Shown here one piece after another: positions 53,242-62,066 of a DNA stretch of 64,000 nt. The stretch's first letter is position 1; each line of letters starts with the position of its first letter. The notes beneath the pieces are model-generated. The model saw nothing but the letters and a program-made list of their open reading frames with translations. It had not been told where the DNA came from and made no database searches. The stretch lies in assembly GCF_002531935.1 (NCBI RefSeq), contig NZ_NWSV01000009.1:124001-188000 (forward strand). The letters run 5' to 3'. The position numbers and the translations under genes are program-made. This DNA is from Rhizobium chutanense (GTDB taxonomy: Bacteria; Pseudomonadota; Alphaproteobacteria; Rhizobiales; Rhizobiaceae).

Positions 53242-53502
53242 ATGGCGCATGTCCGCAGAATGGATCGCCAGGGCGGGCGCATGGACGCCCGCGATCGGCT
53301 GATCGTCGCGCTTTACGCACAGCTCAAGGCCGAGCGGGAAACGCGCGAGACGCTGGAATGGGCGATCCGCAACGGCGCCGTCTCGCAGGAGGTGCTGGAG
53401 GCGATTGCCACCGATCCGGTTCCCGTCGTCACCAGCGAGGATATCGCTTCGGTGGAGAAAATCATCGCCCTCGACGAGGGGCGCAAAACCAATCGAAATT
53501 AG
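53242..53502 (+). CDS. small charged protein in the ku transcription unit
   Basis: I do not recognise this 86-residue protein. It is helical and rich in Arg and Glu (RLIVALYAQLKAERETRETL), without signal peptide or membrane helix. An SD (AAGGTGG) precedes the ATG and an EcfG-type promoter lies just upstream. The next genes on the strand are a DUF2188-like protein and a ku gene, so a role in general stress is likely. Confidence 0.7.
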   Translation: MAHVRRMDRQGGRMDARDRLIVALYAQLKAERETRETLEWAIRNGAVSQEVLEAIATDPVPVVTSEDIASVEKIIALDEGRKTNRN

Positions 53503-53551
53503 AGTATGATGCCGTCATGCTCCCTATCCAATTGAGAAGAGGAGATCCGAA

Positions 53552-53785
53552 ATGGCCGATATCACCTATCAGGTCGTGCCGCATGACAATGGCTGGGCCT
53601 ACAAGCTCGGCGACACGCTGTCGGAAACCTATGCGACGGCCGATGAAGCGATCGTTCACGCCAGGGACGCCGCGTCGCGCCAGAAGATCGGCGACGGCGA
53701 CGCGCTGCTTGCCTATCCCGCGCCCGATGGTCGCGGCTGGGCATTCCAGGAACTCGAAACCGACAAGAGCAACGGTCGGCTCTGA
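53552..53785 (+). CDS. DUF2188-like small protein
   Basis: This 77-residue protein resembles DUF2188 proteins: YQVVPHDNGWAYKLGDTLSE, ATADEAIVHARDAASRQ and the closing GRGWAFQELETDK. The function of the family is unknown, though such genes are often stress induced. GAGGAG precedes the ATG. It lies 18 bases before ku on the same strand. Confidence 0.8.
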   Translation: MADITYQVVPHDNGWAYKLGDTLSETYATADEAIVHARDAASRQKIGDGDALLAYPAPDGRGWAFQELETDKSNGRL

Positions 53786-53803
53786 TTGACAACGGAGGAT
53801 GGA

Positions 53804-54655
53804 ATGGCCGCGCGGGCAAGCTGGAAAGGTCATCTGAAGGTGGGCGACCTTGCCTGCGCCGTCGGGCTTTACACCGCCATTTCCTCCTCCGACCGCGTCT
53901 CCTTCAATATCATCAACCGCAAGACCGGCCATCGGGTGGAACGGCAATTCGTCGACAGCGAGACCGGCAAACCGGTCGAGCGGGACGATCAGGTCAAGGG
54001 CTACCAGATGGAGAATGGCGATTACATCGTCATCGAGGGCGATGAGATCGCCCAACTCATGCCGGAAAGCGACAAGATCCTCAATATCAAAGCTTTCATC
54101 GGCTACGACGATATCGACAAGCTCTATTTCGACCGGCCTTATTACCTCGCCCCCGTCGACGAGCATGATGAAGAGGCGCTGTCGCTGATCGCAAGGGGCA
54201 TGCGCGACGGCAAGGTCGCAGCACTCGCCGAAGCCGTGCTGTTCCGGCGCAACCGGACGCTGCTGATCCGCCCGCATGACGACTGCATCGTCGCGACGAT
54301 GCTGAATTTCGACTACGAGGTGCGTTCGGCCGACACCGTCTTCAAGGACATTCCCGACATCACGTTCGACAAGGAGATGATCGCGCTTGCCGGACATATC
54401 ATCGGCACCAAGCAGGGCAGTTTCGAACCGAGCGAATATGTGGATCGCTACGAGGCTGCCCTCGTCGAACTGGTGAAGGCGAAGATCGAGGGCCGGGCAC
54501 CGCCGAAGAAGAAGCAGCCGCCGGAACGCAAAGTGGTCGACCTGATGGAAGCACTGCGCCAGAGCGCCGGCATGAGCAGCAAAGGTTCGGCAAAGAAGGT
54601 CCCGGCGAAGAAGACGCCGGCGCGCAGCGACAGCCACAGGAAGAAGGCAAGCTGA
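53804..54655 (+). CDS. ku: Ku DNA end-binding protein
   Basis: This 283-residue protein is a bacterial Ku homologue that binds DNA double-strand ends and recruits LigD for end joining. The N-terminus ASWKGHLKVGDLACAVGLYT and the later KGYQMENGDYIVIEGDEIAQ and IDKLYFDRPYYLAPVDEHDE are Ku core motifs. A Lys/Pro-rich C-terminal tail (about 235-283) follows, as in Ku proteins that bind DNA with the tail. The ATG at 53804 has GGAGG upstream, and a TTG six codons earlier is less likely. It is convergent with a second ku gene. No ligD is in the window. Confidence 0.94.
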   Translation: MAARASWKGHLKVGDLACAVGLYTAISSSDRVSFNIINRKTGHRVERQFVDSETGKPVERDDQVKGYQMENGDYIVIEGDEIAQLMPESDKILNIKAFIGYDDIDKLYFDRPYYLAPVDEHDEEALSLIARGMRDGKVAALAEAVLFRRNRTLLIRPHDDCIVATMLNFDYEVRSADTVFKDIPDITFDKEMIALAGHIIGTKQGSFEPSEYVDRYEAALVELVKAKIEGRAPPKKKQPPERKVVDLMEALRQSAGMSSKGSAKKVPAKKTPARSDSHRKKAS

Positions 54656-54688
54656 AACGGGTCTCGAACGGATCAGGCGTGACGCGAT

Positions 54689-55492
54689 TTAACGCGACGG
54701 CTTCCCGTCCTCCGCGGCCAGGCTCTTTTTCAGCGCATCCATGATATTGACGACGTTGCCGGTCGATTTCACCGGTGCGGGTTTTTTCGCAGGCACGGCC
54801 TGCTTCAGGCTCTTCTGCTTGTTGCGGATCATCGACTTCAGGCGCTTCTGGATCGGATCCTGCACCATGGCCGGGCTCCAATCCTTCGTCTCTTCCTTCA
54901 CCAGCTGCTTCATCAGCGTCAGCAGCTTGCTGTCGATCTCCGTGTTGCTGTCGAGCTCGGCCGCCGGTTCGCGCACCTCGTCGCCATAACGCAGGGTCCA
55001 GAGAACGATGCCCTTGCCCTGCGGCTCCAGCAGCACGGCACGCTCGCGACGATAGAGCACGAGGCGGGCGATGCCGACGACATCATTCGCCTTCATCGCC
55101 TCGCGGATGACGCAGAAGGCTTCCACTCCGACCTTGTCCTCGGGGGCCAGAAAATGCGGTTTATCGTACCAGATCCAGTCGATCGAGCCGCGCGGCACGA
55201 ATGTGTCGATATCGATGGTGCGGGTGCTTTCGAGCCCGACCTCCTCGATCTCCTCGTCTTCGAGCATGACATAATCGTCCTCGCCGCGCGGATAGCCTTT
55301 CACCTGGTCCCGATCGGCCACCGGCTTATGGGTGACGCTGTCGACATAACGGCTTTCGACGCGGTTCTTCGTCTGGCGATTGAGCACATGGAACCGCACC
55401 TTGTTGCTTTCGGTCGTCGCTGGCGTGAGCGAGACGGCGGCGGTGACGAGCGAGAGCTTGAGATAGCCTTTCCAGAATGTCTGACGTGCCAT
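54689..55492 (-). CDS. ku: second Ku DNA end-binding protein
   Basis: This 267-residue Ku starts ARQTFWKGYLKLSLVTAAVS and has YVDSVTHKPVADRDQVKGYP and WIWYDKPHFLAPEDKVGVEA. A Lys-rich region lies near 220-240. It is only moderately similar to its neighbour at 53804, so the two are older paralogues rather than a recent copy. In S. meliloti, adjacent ku genes are thought to act as a heteromeric pair under stress. An EcfG-type promoter sequence lies 40 bases upstream of the start. Confidence 0.94.
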   Translation of the reverse strand: MARQTFWKGYLKLSLVTAAVSLTPATTESNKVRFHVLNRQTKNRVESRYVDSVTHKPVADRDQVKGYPRGEDDYVMLEDEEIEEVGLESTRTIDIDTFVPRGSIDWIWYDKPHFLAPEDKVGVEAFCVIREAMKANDVVGIARLVLYRRERAVLLEPQGKGIVLWTLRYGDEVREPAAELDSNTEIDSKLLTLMKQLVKEETKDWSPAMVQDPIQKRLKSMIRNKQKSLKQAVPAKKPAPVKSTGNVVNIMDALKKSLAAEDGKPSR

Positions 55493-55531
55493 GTCTGTCC
55501 TGCCTCCCGGACACGGTTGGGCATTGTTATC

Positions 55532-55556
55532 AACGGCGGATGCGGTGTTTGGTTCC
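55532..55556 (-). promoter_or_regulatory. EcfG/RpoE2-type general stress promoter
   Basis: On the minus strand GGAAC (55552-55556) and GTT (55532-55534) are separated by 17 bases, the same spacing as the site at 53177. The start codon of the second ku gene is 39 bases downstream. Confidence 0.7.
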
Positions 55557-55718
55557 CATTGAAGTTCGTATCGAGGATAGGCCAGTGCATTCTAAAATTC
55601 ATGGATCAAACGGACTTGAGCATTCCAGCAAAGTGCCTCAGAGCCGCTCTTGCCTTGCTGCGTCCATTTTCCTACTCAATAATGAAAGGGCAAAGACCTC
55701 AGGATAGCGGTAATCTGA

Positions 55719-56453
55719 ATGTTGCGACATTTCGCCAAACTTGCCATCACCTTCATATTCAATTTCCTTCTCATCATCGGCGCTCCCGGCCTCTCCTTCG
55801 GACAGGAATGCCCCGAGCCGGCAATGGCGGCAAATGTTTCGGTCCAGCAAAAGCCAGCAAGCAAGAGATATGATCGCGCCCTTCCCATCTATCGCGACAA
55901 ATCCGCTCGATATGACATGGCTCTCGTCGGAGATTCCCTTGTCGAACAGTGGCAGCCTTTGATCGCGGACAGTTTTCCCGGTCGCCACGTCATGAACCTG
56001 GCGGTCGCGGGTGATACCACGCAAAATGCACTCTACCGGCTCGACGAACTGAACCTTCCGGATTTTCATCCCAAAGATGTTGTCGTGCTTATCGGCACGA
56101 ACAACCTGGGTGCGAAATCTGCGCCGTGCGCCGTGGCGGCTGGTGTGGTTGCTGTTGTCAGCAAGGTTCGGGCTCTCTGGCCAACAGCCCATATTTATTC
56201 ATTGTCCATACCTCCGCGGGGCAAAAATTATGCCTCGTACGAGGATATAAGAATTTCCGCCAATCAACTGGTGGTGTCATCATTGGCTAAAATGCCCGGT
56301 GTCACCTTTATTCAAATGACCGATGATATGTTGCGGTGCGGAAAGCCAAGCGATAAGGAATGTTCCAACTACAAGCCTGACCATCTTCATTTCAATGAAG
56401 GGGCATACAAGCTGATCACGAGCTTCCTCACCGCTGCGGGTCTACAGCTTTGA
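55719..56453 (+). CDS. secreted SGNH/GDSL hydrolase
   Basis: This 244-residue protein has a signal peptide (about residues 1-28, ending in SFGQ). The SGNH blocks are visible: Ser73 in LVGDSLVEQW, Gly in LAVAGDTTQNALYRL, Asn in VVLIGTNNLG, and Asp and His in KPDHLHFNEGAY. Such enzymes remove acyl groups from sugars or lipids. Its position before a polysaccharide polymerase and an acyltransferase suggests deacylation of an exopolysaccharide. Base composition is AT-richer than in the flanking genes. Confidence 0.88.
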   Translation: MLRHFAKLAITFIFNFLLIIGAPGLSFGQECPEPAMAANVSVQQKPASKRYDRALPIYRDKSARYDMALVGDSLVEQWQPLIADSFPGRHVMNLAVAGDTTQNALYRLDELNLPDFHPKDVVVLIGTNNLGAKSAPCAVAAGVVAVVSKVRALWPTAHIYSLSIPPRGKNYASYEDIRISANQLVVSSLAKMPGVTFIQMTDDMLRCGKPSDKECSNYKPDHLHFNEGAYKLITSFLTAAGLQL

Positions 56454-56496
56454 TTTTTGCCGGACAGGTGGCTACCAAAAAGTAAGGCGGAATGTC

Positions 56497-57852
56497 ATGA
56501 GCACCTCATTTGACAGCTACCAACCGATTGGCCTGCAAAGACATCGACCCAGAACTCGCGCGCAATATCGCATGCGGCGAGAAACCCTCGTGCGGATTGT
56601 CCTTTCCGTAATATTTTATGTTTCTCTCTGGAGAGCGACCGGCATGTGGTATGGGCTGCCGGCCAACTTCGACGACAGCGTCGGCAAAGATCCCATGCCG
56701 ATGCGGCTGTTGCTGATGTCGCTCGTTCCGCTGATCGGGCTCTACTGCGTGCTGGAGCCCAGGCGGGTCTTTGAATTGATTCGCAGCGCCTCGCCGCTGG
56801 TGGGCATCATCTGCCTATGCGTCTTTCTCTCGATTGCTTTTTCCGTCAGCGTGGGATCCTCGCTGCGGGCCCTAGTAGCCGTTGCATTGCTGACAGCGGG
56901 ACCGATTCTTTACAGAGCCCGTTACGGAGCCGTCGAAACATTCGAATGTTTGGCGAAATTTGCGATTGCGGCGGCTTTCATAAATGTCCTCTATACGGCA
57001 GCCTTTCCGCAATTTGCGGTGATGAGAGGCAGTTACGCCGGGATGGTGAAGGGGGCATTCTACCATAAGAACATGCTCGGCCAATTCTCGGCAACGAACT
57101 TCATCCTGCTGCTTCCATTCAAATCGGGACCGCGTTTGCGGTACTCCGATTTATTGCGATGGGCAGCCATGTTGCTCTACCTCCTGCTCATCGTGGTGGC
57201 AAAATCGTCAACTGCGGTCGTCCTGCTTTCGATCGGGATAGCCATATTCTACGGAATGGGTTTCATTCAGCGCTTTCCAGGCCGAGTATTCAGGTCCTTC
57301 GTCGTCCTTCTCGGTTTCGCCATACTGGGTTTTCTTGTCTCCGTCGCCTTGATGGGCGTGGCACAGGCGGTTGCCGAGTCCTTCGGGAAAGACCTCACCC
57401 TCAGCGGACGCACAAATGTTTGGGAACAGTTGCTGCCACTGATCTTCGAGCGTCCTCTTACGGGCTGGGGATTTGCCCTGTTCCGACAGCCTGAGATCAT
57501 GGAGCAATATGTTCGTCTCACCTGGGACGCCCAATCGACACACAACACCTATATCGAACTGGCGCTGAACATGGGCATCCCAGCCACAGTGATCTGGACG
57601 TCCTTCGTTGTGATGCGCGTCGTGGCGAAAATGACCTCGGCCCCCTTAAATCGAGCGCTTGCCATCACGAAGAGGAAGGAGGTTGTCATCATCATCCTGA
57701 TCCTGATCGGCGCGTTCACCGAAGCTGGAATGATGCTCGCTCCCTTCATCTTGTGGCCCCATACCGTGATCGCACTGACGAGCCTTGGTCCCGAGTTTTT
57801 GTCTCGTTTCCGCAAACCGACCAAGGCTGGCAACCAACATGCATCAGGCTAA
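56497..57852 (+). CDS. ExoQ/Wzy-like polysaccharide polymerase (O-antigen ligase family)
   Basis: This 451-residue protein has about ten membrane helices. The segment MVKGAFYHKNMLGQFSATNF and the periplasmic loop ending in AQSTHNTYIELALNMGIPA are typical of the O-antigen ligase/Wzy family, with best resemblance to ExoQ-type proteins that join repeat units into long exopolysaccharide. It lies 43 bases after the SGNH gene and adjoins the acyltransferase gene. No other polymerisation genes such as wzx or wzc are seen here. Confidence 0.85.
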   Translation: MSTSFDSYQPIGLQRHRPRTRAQYRMRRETLVRIVLSVIFYVSLWRATGMWYGLPANFDDSVGKDPMPMRLLLMSLVPLIGLYCVLEPRRVFELIRSASPLVGIICLCVFLSIAFSVSVGSSLRALVAVALLTAGPILYRARYGAVETFECLAKFAIAAAFINVLYTAAFPQFAVMRGSYAGMVKGAFYHKNMLGQFSATNFILLLPFKSGPRLRYSDLLRWAAMLLYLLLIVVAKSSTAVVLLSIGIAIFYGMGFIQRFPGRVFRSFVVLLGFAILGFLVSVALMGVAQAVAESFGKDLTLSGRTNVWEQLLPLIFERPLTGWGFALFRQPEIMEQYVRLTWDAQSTHNTYIELALNMGIPATVIWTSFVVMRVVAKMTSAPLNRALAITKRKEVVIIILILIGAFTEAGMMLAPFILWPHTVIALTSLGPEFLSRFRKPTKAGNQHASG

Positions 57853-57856
57853 AAAT

Positions 57857-58945
57857 ATGAATTCTAGCAATCGCAGACTGGTCGGCCTCGATGGGATTCG
57901 CGGGCTGGCGGCCATTTGTGTGGCCGTGCATCATACCGAAGGCTTTGTCGGTTTCGATGCCGCCCCCGCCGCCTATCTCGCCGTCGATTTGTTTTTTTGT
58001 CTCAGCGGCTTCGTAATCGGTCACGCTTATGAGCGGAAACTCATTCAAGAGTCTTCCCTTTCTGCCAACGATTTCGCCATCAAGCGCCTCATCCGCTTGT
58101 ATCCGATGTATTTGTTCGGCCTGTTGCTCGGCGTACTCGCATATGCGGGCATGTCACTCAGCAGAAATCAGCAAATCGACCCAACGCTGTTTGCCACTTC
58201 CCTGATTGCCTCGATGTTCTTCCTGCCGGCGATTGGCGGAACATCACTGAAGGCGCCGAACCTCTTCCCCTTCAATGGTCCGTCATGGTCGCTATTCCTG
58301 GAGATCGTGATCAACCTGGCCTACGGCTATGCGGCCAGAATGCTCTCCAGCGGCGTACTCGCGGTCATCCTCGTTGCGTCGTGGGCTTGGTTGGCGGCGC
58401 AAACGCTGACGCACGGAAGCGCTGACCTGATCCCTCTCGACGGTGCCTTGCTCTCCGGATTTCCTCGCGTTCTCTTTTCCTTCACCCTCGGCATCTTGAT
58501 GTATCGCTATCGGCAGCGGCTTTCCCCTTCGGACATCGGAAAAGCAATCGCAGTGACAACAATCGTCATCGCGACCGCTCTTCTGATCTTTCAAGCGCCA
58601 GCCGCCTTGATCGGCATCAAGGACCTGATTGTGATCACCGCTTTATTTCCCATCGCGGTGCTTGTCCTTTACACCGCCAACTTCGATGGCGTGCTGCGGC
58701 AACCACTTCTTATAGCGGGAGAGGCGTCTTACGCGCTCTATGCAATTCATGTTCCCCTGTTAGGCTTGGTACTGGGAGCCTGGAAGGCCGCGGGCCTCGG
58801 ACAACCGCCAGCCTGGGCGATCTTTGCCATTGTTCTTCCGCTGATCGTCCTATTGGCAATTGTCGTCACCCGCCTTTACGATGAACCGGTTCGCAAAGCG
58901 CTCAGCGCAGGAAAGGCGATAGGACTTCGCTGGCGTCGATCCTGA
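57857..58945 (+). CDS. acyltransferase family 3 membrane protein
   Basis: This 362-residue protein has about ten membrane helices. The N-terminus RRLVGLDGIRGLAAICVAVH with the active-site His in VHHTEGF is typical of acyltransferase-3 (PF01757) proteins, as is LFFCLSGFVIGHAYERKLI. They O-acylate sugars on exopolysaccharide or lipopolysaccharide. ATGs at 57857 and 57839 are both possible. The first follows AGG by eight bases. It lies at most 5 bases from the polymerase gene. Confidence 0.9.
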   Translation: MNSSNRRLVGLDGIRGLAAICVAVHHTEGFVGFDAAPAAYLAVDLFFCLSGFVIGHAYERKLIQESSLSANDFAIKRLIRLYPMYLFGLLLGVLAYAGMSLSRNQQIDPTLFATSLIASMFFLPAIGGTSLKAPNLFPFNGPSWSLFLEIVINLAYGYAARMLSSGVLAVILVASWAWLAAQTLTHGSADLIPLDGALLSGFPRVLFSFTLGILMYRYRQRLSPSDIGKAIAVTTIVIATALLIFQAPAALIGIKDLIVITALFPIAVLVLYTANFDGVLRQPLLIAGEASYALYAIHVPLLGLVLGAWKAAGLGQPPAWAIFAIVLPLIVLLAIVVTRLYDEPVRKALSAGKAIGLRWRRS

Positions 58946-58981
58946 TTTTTAGGCCGATGCTAGGTCGCAGCGCCACGCCGC

Positions 58982-60127
58982 TCAAATCGAGAGATAACGC
59001 CTCTGCCAAGGCAGTCTGTGTTCCTGCCATGCGCGCGGCGTGAAGTCGTCATAGGCGGTCTCGGCGATCGCCAGCATCCAGTTCTGGTCCTTGCGGGCCA
59101 AGAGCACGCAGGACAATTCCATGCCGGGCGCAACGGCGATGGACGGCCGGTTGGCGCCTGGTATGTCGATCCCCTTGTCACGCCACTGGATGCGGATCTC
59201 ATCGGGCTCGGATGTCCATTGGCCTGACGAAACGGCGGCTTTTCCGTCGGGCTTGAAGGCAAGCGGCGGCGGGGTGACGTTCAGGAAGCTGCCGTCATTG
59301 ACATAATTGCCATCGATATCGCCGGCAGTCTCTTTGCCCCTTCCCTTCAGAACGATATCCTGCTCGCAGCGCAGGAATATGTTGCGCCGGAAACTGCCGG
59401 ACCACGGGCGGTTGGCGAAGAATGCGATGTCGCACTGGCTGATGACGTTGTCGTGGATATCGATGTCTTTGCGGAATGCCTGTTCCTGATCCGAAAAACC
59501 GCTCAGGCTGACGCCACGATTGGTGTTTTCGATCCAGTTGTCATAGACGTGGTGCCCGGCGTGATCGACCTTGTCGCCGATGCCGTAGCCGAAGGAATAA
59601 TCATTCATCCTGCCGTCGCGCATGATGTTGCTGCGCACGACGGCATCATCGCCGATCGACGAAAAGGAGAAATTCTTGCCGCCGATGAAGTTGTATTCGA
59701 CGAGGTAGTTTCGGGTTTTATCGCAGACCAGCGCGCCCTTGTTCGAGGTGCTGGTCGGCGACTGAAGCAGGAGGTTGCCGCGGATCACGACATTGGAACT
59801 GACATAGTCGTCCTTGTTTTCGTAGGCGAACTGGCAGCAGTCCGCCCCCTGACCGGGTGCTGCGCCGATGCGATTGTTTTCCAGGAGAACGTCCGTCACC
59901 TTCGTCAGGTAGATGCCGTCGCCGTTGACATTCTCGGTTTCGCAGCGCCGGACCGTGAGGTTCTTGCCGTTGTGGAACTTGAAGCCGCGCGGTGAATTCT
60001 TGACGATAACGTCTTCGACCACGGTATCGGAAAACACCTGATAGGCGACGCCGATATCTTCGGCGCCATCGATCACCTGCGCGCGCGTGAAGGCGCCGTG
60101 AACTTTCTTTCGCAAGATGGCGGTCAT
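58982..60127 (-). CDS. right-handed parallel beta-helix protein
   Basis: This 381-residue protein consists mostly of short repeating turns with Asn and Gly at similar places (KNSPRGFKFHNGKNLTVRRC, NVNGDGIYLTKVTDVLLENN, SRMNDYSFGYG-like turns), the mark of right-handed parallel beta-helix proteins (NosD/pectate-lyase-like). No signal peptide is evident from this start. Members bind or modify long polysaccharides. The ATG at 60127 has GAAGGAAA upstream, and a longer frame begins at 60250. It is convergent with the acyltransferase gene. Confidence 0.82.
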   Translation of the reverse strand: MTAILRKKVHGAFTRAQVIDGAEDIGVAYQVFSDTVVEDVIVKNSPRGFKFHNGKNLTVRRCETENVNGDGIYLTKVTDVLLENNRIGAAPGQGADCCQFAYENKDDYVSSNVVIRGNLLLQSPTSTSNKGALVCDKTRNYLVEYNFIGGKNFSFSSIGDDAVVRSNIMRDGRMNDYSFGYGIGDKVDHAGHHVYDNWIENTNRGVSLSGFSDQEQAFRKDIDIHDNVISQCDIAFFANRPWSGSFRRNIFLRCEQDIVLKGRGKETAGDIDGNYVNDGSFLNVTPPPLAFKPDGKAAVSSGQWTSEPDEIRIQWRDKGIDIPGANRPSIAVAPGMELSCVLLARKDQNWMLAIAETAYDDFTPRAWQEHRLPWQRRYLSI

Positions 60128-60201
60128 TGCATTTTCCTTCGATACCGGTGCGGCAGAGATTAAGACGATGGCATGTGGCGGATGTTTGAATATCCGGAAA
60201 T

Positions 60202-60852
60202 TCAGGCTGTGAACCGCCCATCTTTCAGAAACGACAGGGTTTGGCTCCACATCGTCTTGTTGACGGGCAGGAAAGTGTGGTTCGCGGGAATGACGATATG
60301 GGCTGCCGCGCCGTCGAGACGGGTGCTCTCCACCGACACCTTCCCATCATTCGGCACCCTTCGGCCGATGATAAGGGAGGAGACCGGGTCGATGGTCCTG
60401 TTGCCGGCGATGATGCCAAGTTCGTAATCGACCGTGCCGGACAGCTCGGTCATTGCGGTTTGTTCGGTGATCAGCTGCTGGCCCGCCGGTCCATAGAACG
60501 TCCTGTATAGCGGCCAGTCCTTGAGGAAATCGGCAACCTGACTGCCGTTGTTCGGCGTTCCGACCATGACCACCCTCCCCAGATTGGCTGGGCGATCGTT
60601 CCTGAGGAAAGCGCGGATGATCAGTCCGCCCATCGAATAACCGACAAAATGGACACGGCCCTCGCCTGCCGCCTTCGCGGCACCGTCGATCTCCGGCCGG
60701 ACGATGTCGACGAGGTCGCCGATCGAAAACCGGGTGGAGGGGTAGCCGACATTGACAACCCGATAGCCGTTGCCGGACAGGAAGTTGGCGAGCTTCTGCA
60801 TGCTTCTTCTTGTCCGGGCAATCCCGTGAAAAAGGATGACCGTGTCGTTCAT
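60202..60852 (-). CDS. lipase-like alpha/beta hydrolase
   Basis: This 216-residue protein has HG in the first loop (TVILFHGIARTRRSMQKL) and the nucleophile Ser73 in HFVGYSMGGLIIRAF. The catalytic His is likely in HIVIPANHTFLPVN. The layout is that of small lipases and PGAP1-like esterases. The substrate is unknown. It lies 74 bases upstream of the beta-helix gene on the same strand. The ATG at 60852 or the one before it at 60855 is the start. Confidence 0.85.
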   Translation of the reverse strand: MNDTVILFHGIARTRRSMQKLANFLSGNGYRVVNVGYPSTRFSIGDLVDIVRPEIDGAAKAAGEGRVHFVGYSMGGLIIRAFLRNDRPANLGRVVMVGTPNNGSQVADFLKDWPLYRTFYGPAGQQLITEQTAMTELSGTVDYELGIIAGNRTIDPVSSLIIGRRVPNDGKVSVESTRLDGAAAHIVIPANHTFLPVNKTMWSQTLSFLKDGRFTA

Positions 60853-61028
60853 CATGTGTCCGCCAAAGGTGCCGTTATCGATCAATCATCTATCCTGTAG
60901 CTTTCACGGCGGACCTTGTCGATCAAGCCGGATAGCCATAAGTCCGGTATGGCGCCGTGCGCTTGATGCGGCGTCCCGCTAGTGATCTAGATGTGACTCA
61001 TTCGACCGCCAGAAAGAAATGCGAGCAC

Positions 61029-62048
61029 GTGACGACCAGCATCAGACATATCGCCAAACTTGCAGGAACGTCGGTCTCTTCGGTCTCGCGCGTTCTCAAC
61101 AACAGCGGCTACGCCTCGCCTGAGCTCCGGGACCGCGTCGAGGCGGCGATCCGAACGCTGAATTACACGCCCAGCAAGGGCGCGCGCATGCTGCGCGGGG
61201 CGCCAAGCCGGATGATCGGGCTGATGCTTCCGTCGATCGACGTGCCTTTCTTCGGCATCCTCGCCCATGCGATCGAACAGGAATTGTTCCAGCATGGCTA
61301 TCAGACGCTGATCTGCAGCACGGCGGAAAATATGGAGCACGAGGCGCGCTACATCTCCATGCTGCTCGCCCAGCGCGTCGACGGCGTCATCGTTGCCAGC
61401 GCTTTCGGCAGCATCGAGCATTTCGCGGTGCTGCGGGACGCTCGCATCCCGGTCATCGCCATCGACCGCGAGCTGAACGGCGTCGCCGACGACGCTGTCA
61501 TGGCCGATCACGAGGAAGGCGGACGGCTGATGGCGCGCCATCTGATCGGCCTCGGTCACCGGACGATCGCCATCGTCGGGGCGCCGGCACACAGCCAGCC
61601 CATCCAGCTTCGCCTTCAGGGCATCACGGCGGAAATGGCGAAGGGCGGCATCGCGCCTGCCGTCGTGGCGATGGCGGAAGAGCACAGTTTCGCCGAGACC
61701 TACCGGCTGGCGCGAGAATTATTGGCGTCCCGGCCTGATGTCACCGCGATTATCGGCACGACCGACATTTCGGCGATTGCCGCCATCCATGCCATCCAGG
61801 ATCGCGGTTTTTCCGTTCCGAACGACTATTCGGTCGTCGGCTTCGACGACCTGCCGGAGGCCGCCTATGTCTTTCCGCGGCTGACAACGGTCGCACAGCC
61901 GATCCGCGATGTCGGGCAGCAGGCCGCGCGGCTGTTGGAAGCGCTGATCGAGGCGCAGCAGACAGGCGACGAATCCCGACAGGGTGCGATCGTCAAAGTG
62001 CCGGTCACACTGATCGCGCGCGACTCCACCGGCCCCGTCCGCAGCTGA
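61029..62048 (+). CDS. LacI family transcriptional regulator
   Basis: This 339-residue protein has the LacI HTH at its N-terminus (SIRHIAKLAGTSVSSVSRVL) with hinge helix, followed by a periplasmic-binding-like domain (about 60-335) with MIGLMLPSIDVPFFGILAHA and FSVPNDYSVVGFDDLPEAAY. It should bind a sugar or related ligand and control the convergent dehydrogenase genes or an operon to the right. The GTG at 61029 places the HTH at the N-terminus as in the family; a longer frame from 60957 is less likely. Confidence 0.9.
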   Translation: MTTSIRHIAKLAGTSVSSVSRVLNNSGYASPELRDRVEAAIRTLNYTPSKGARMLRGAPSRMIGLMLPSIDVPFFGILAHAIEQELFQHGYQTLICSTAENMEHEARYISMLLAQRVDGVIVASAFGSIEHFAVLRDARIPVIAIDRELNGVADDAVMADHEEGGRLMARHLIGLGHRTIAIVGAPAHSQPIQLRLQGITAEMAKGGIAPAVVAMAEEHSFAETYRLARELLASRPDVTAIIGTTDISAIAAIHAIQDRGFSVPNDYSVVGFDDLPEAAYVFPRLTTVAQPIRDVGQQAARLLEALIEAQQTGDESRQGAIVKVPVTLIARDSTGPVRS

Positions 62049-62066
62049 GCAGATGGGTCTCCGAAG

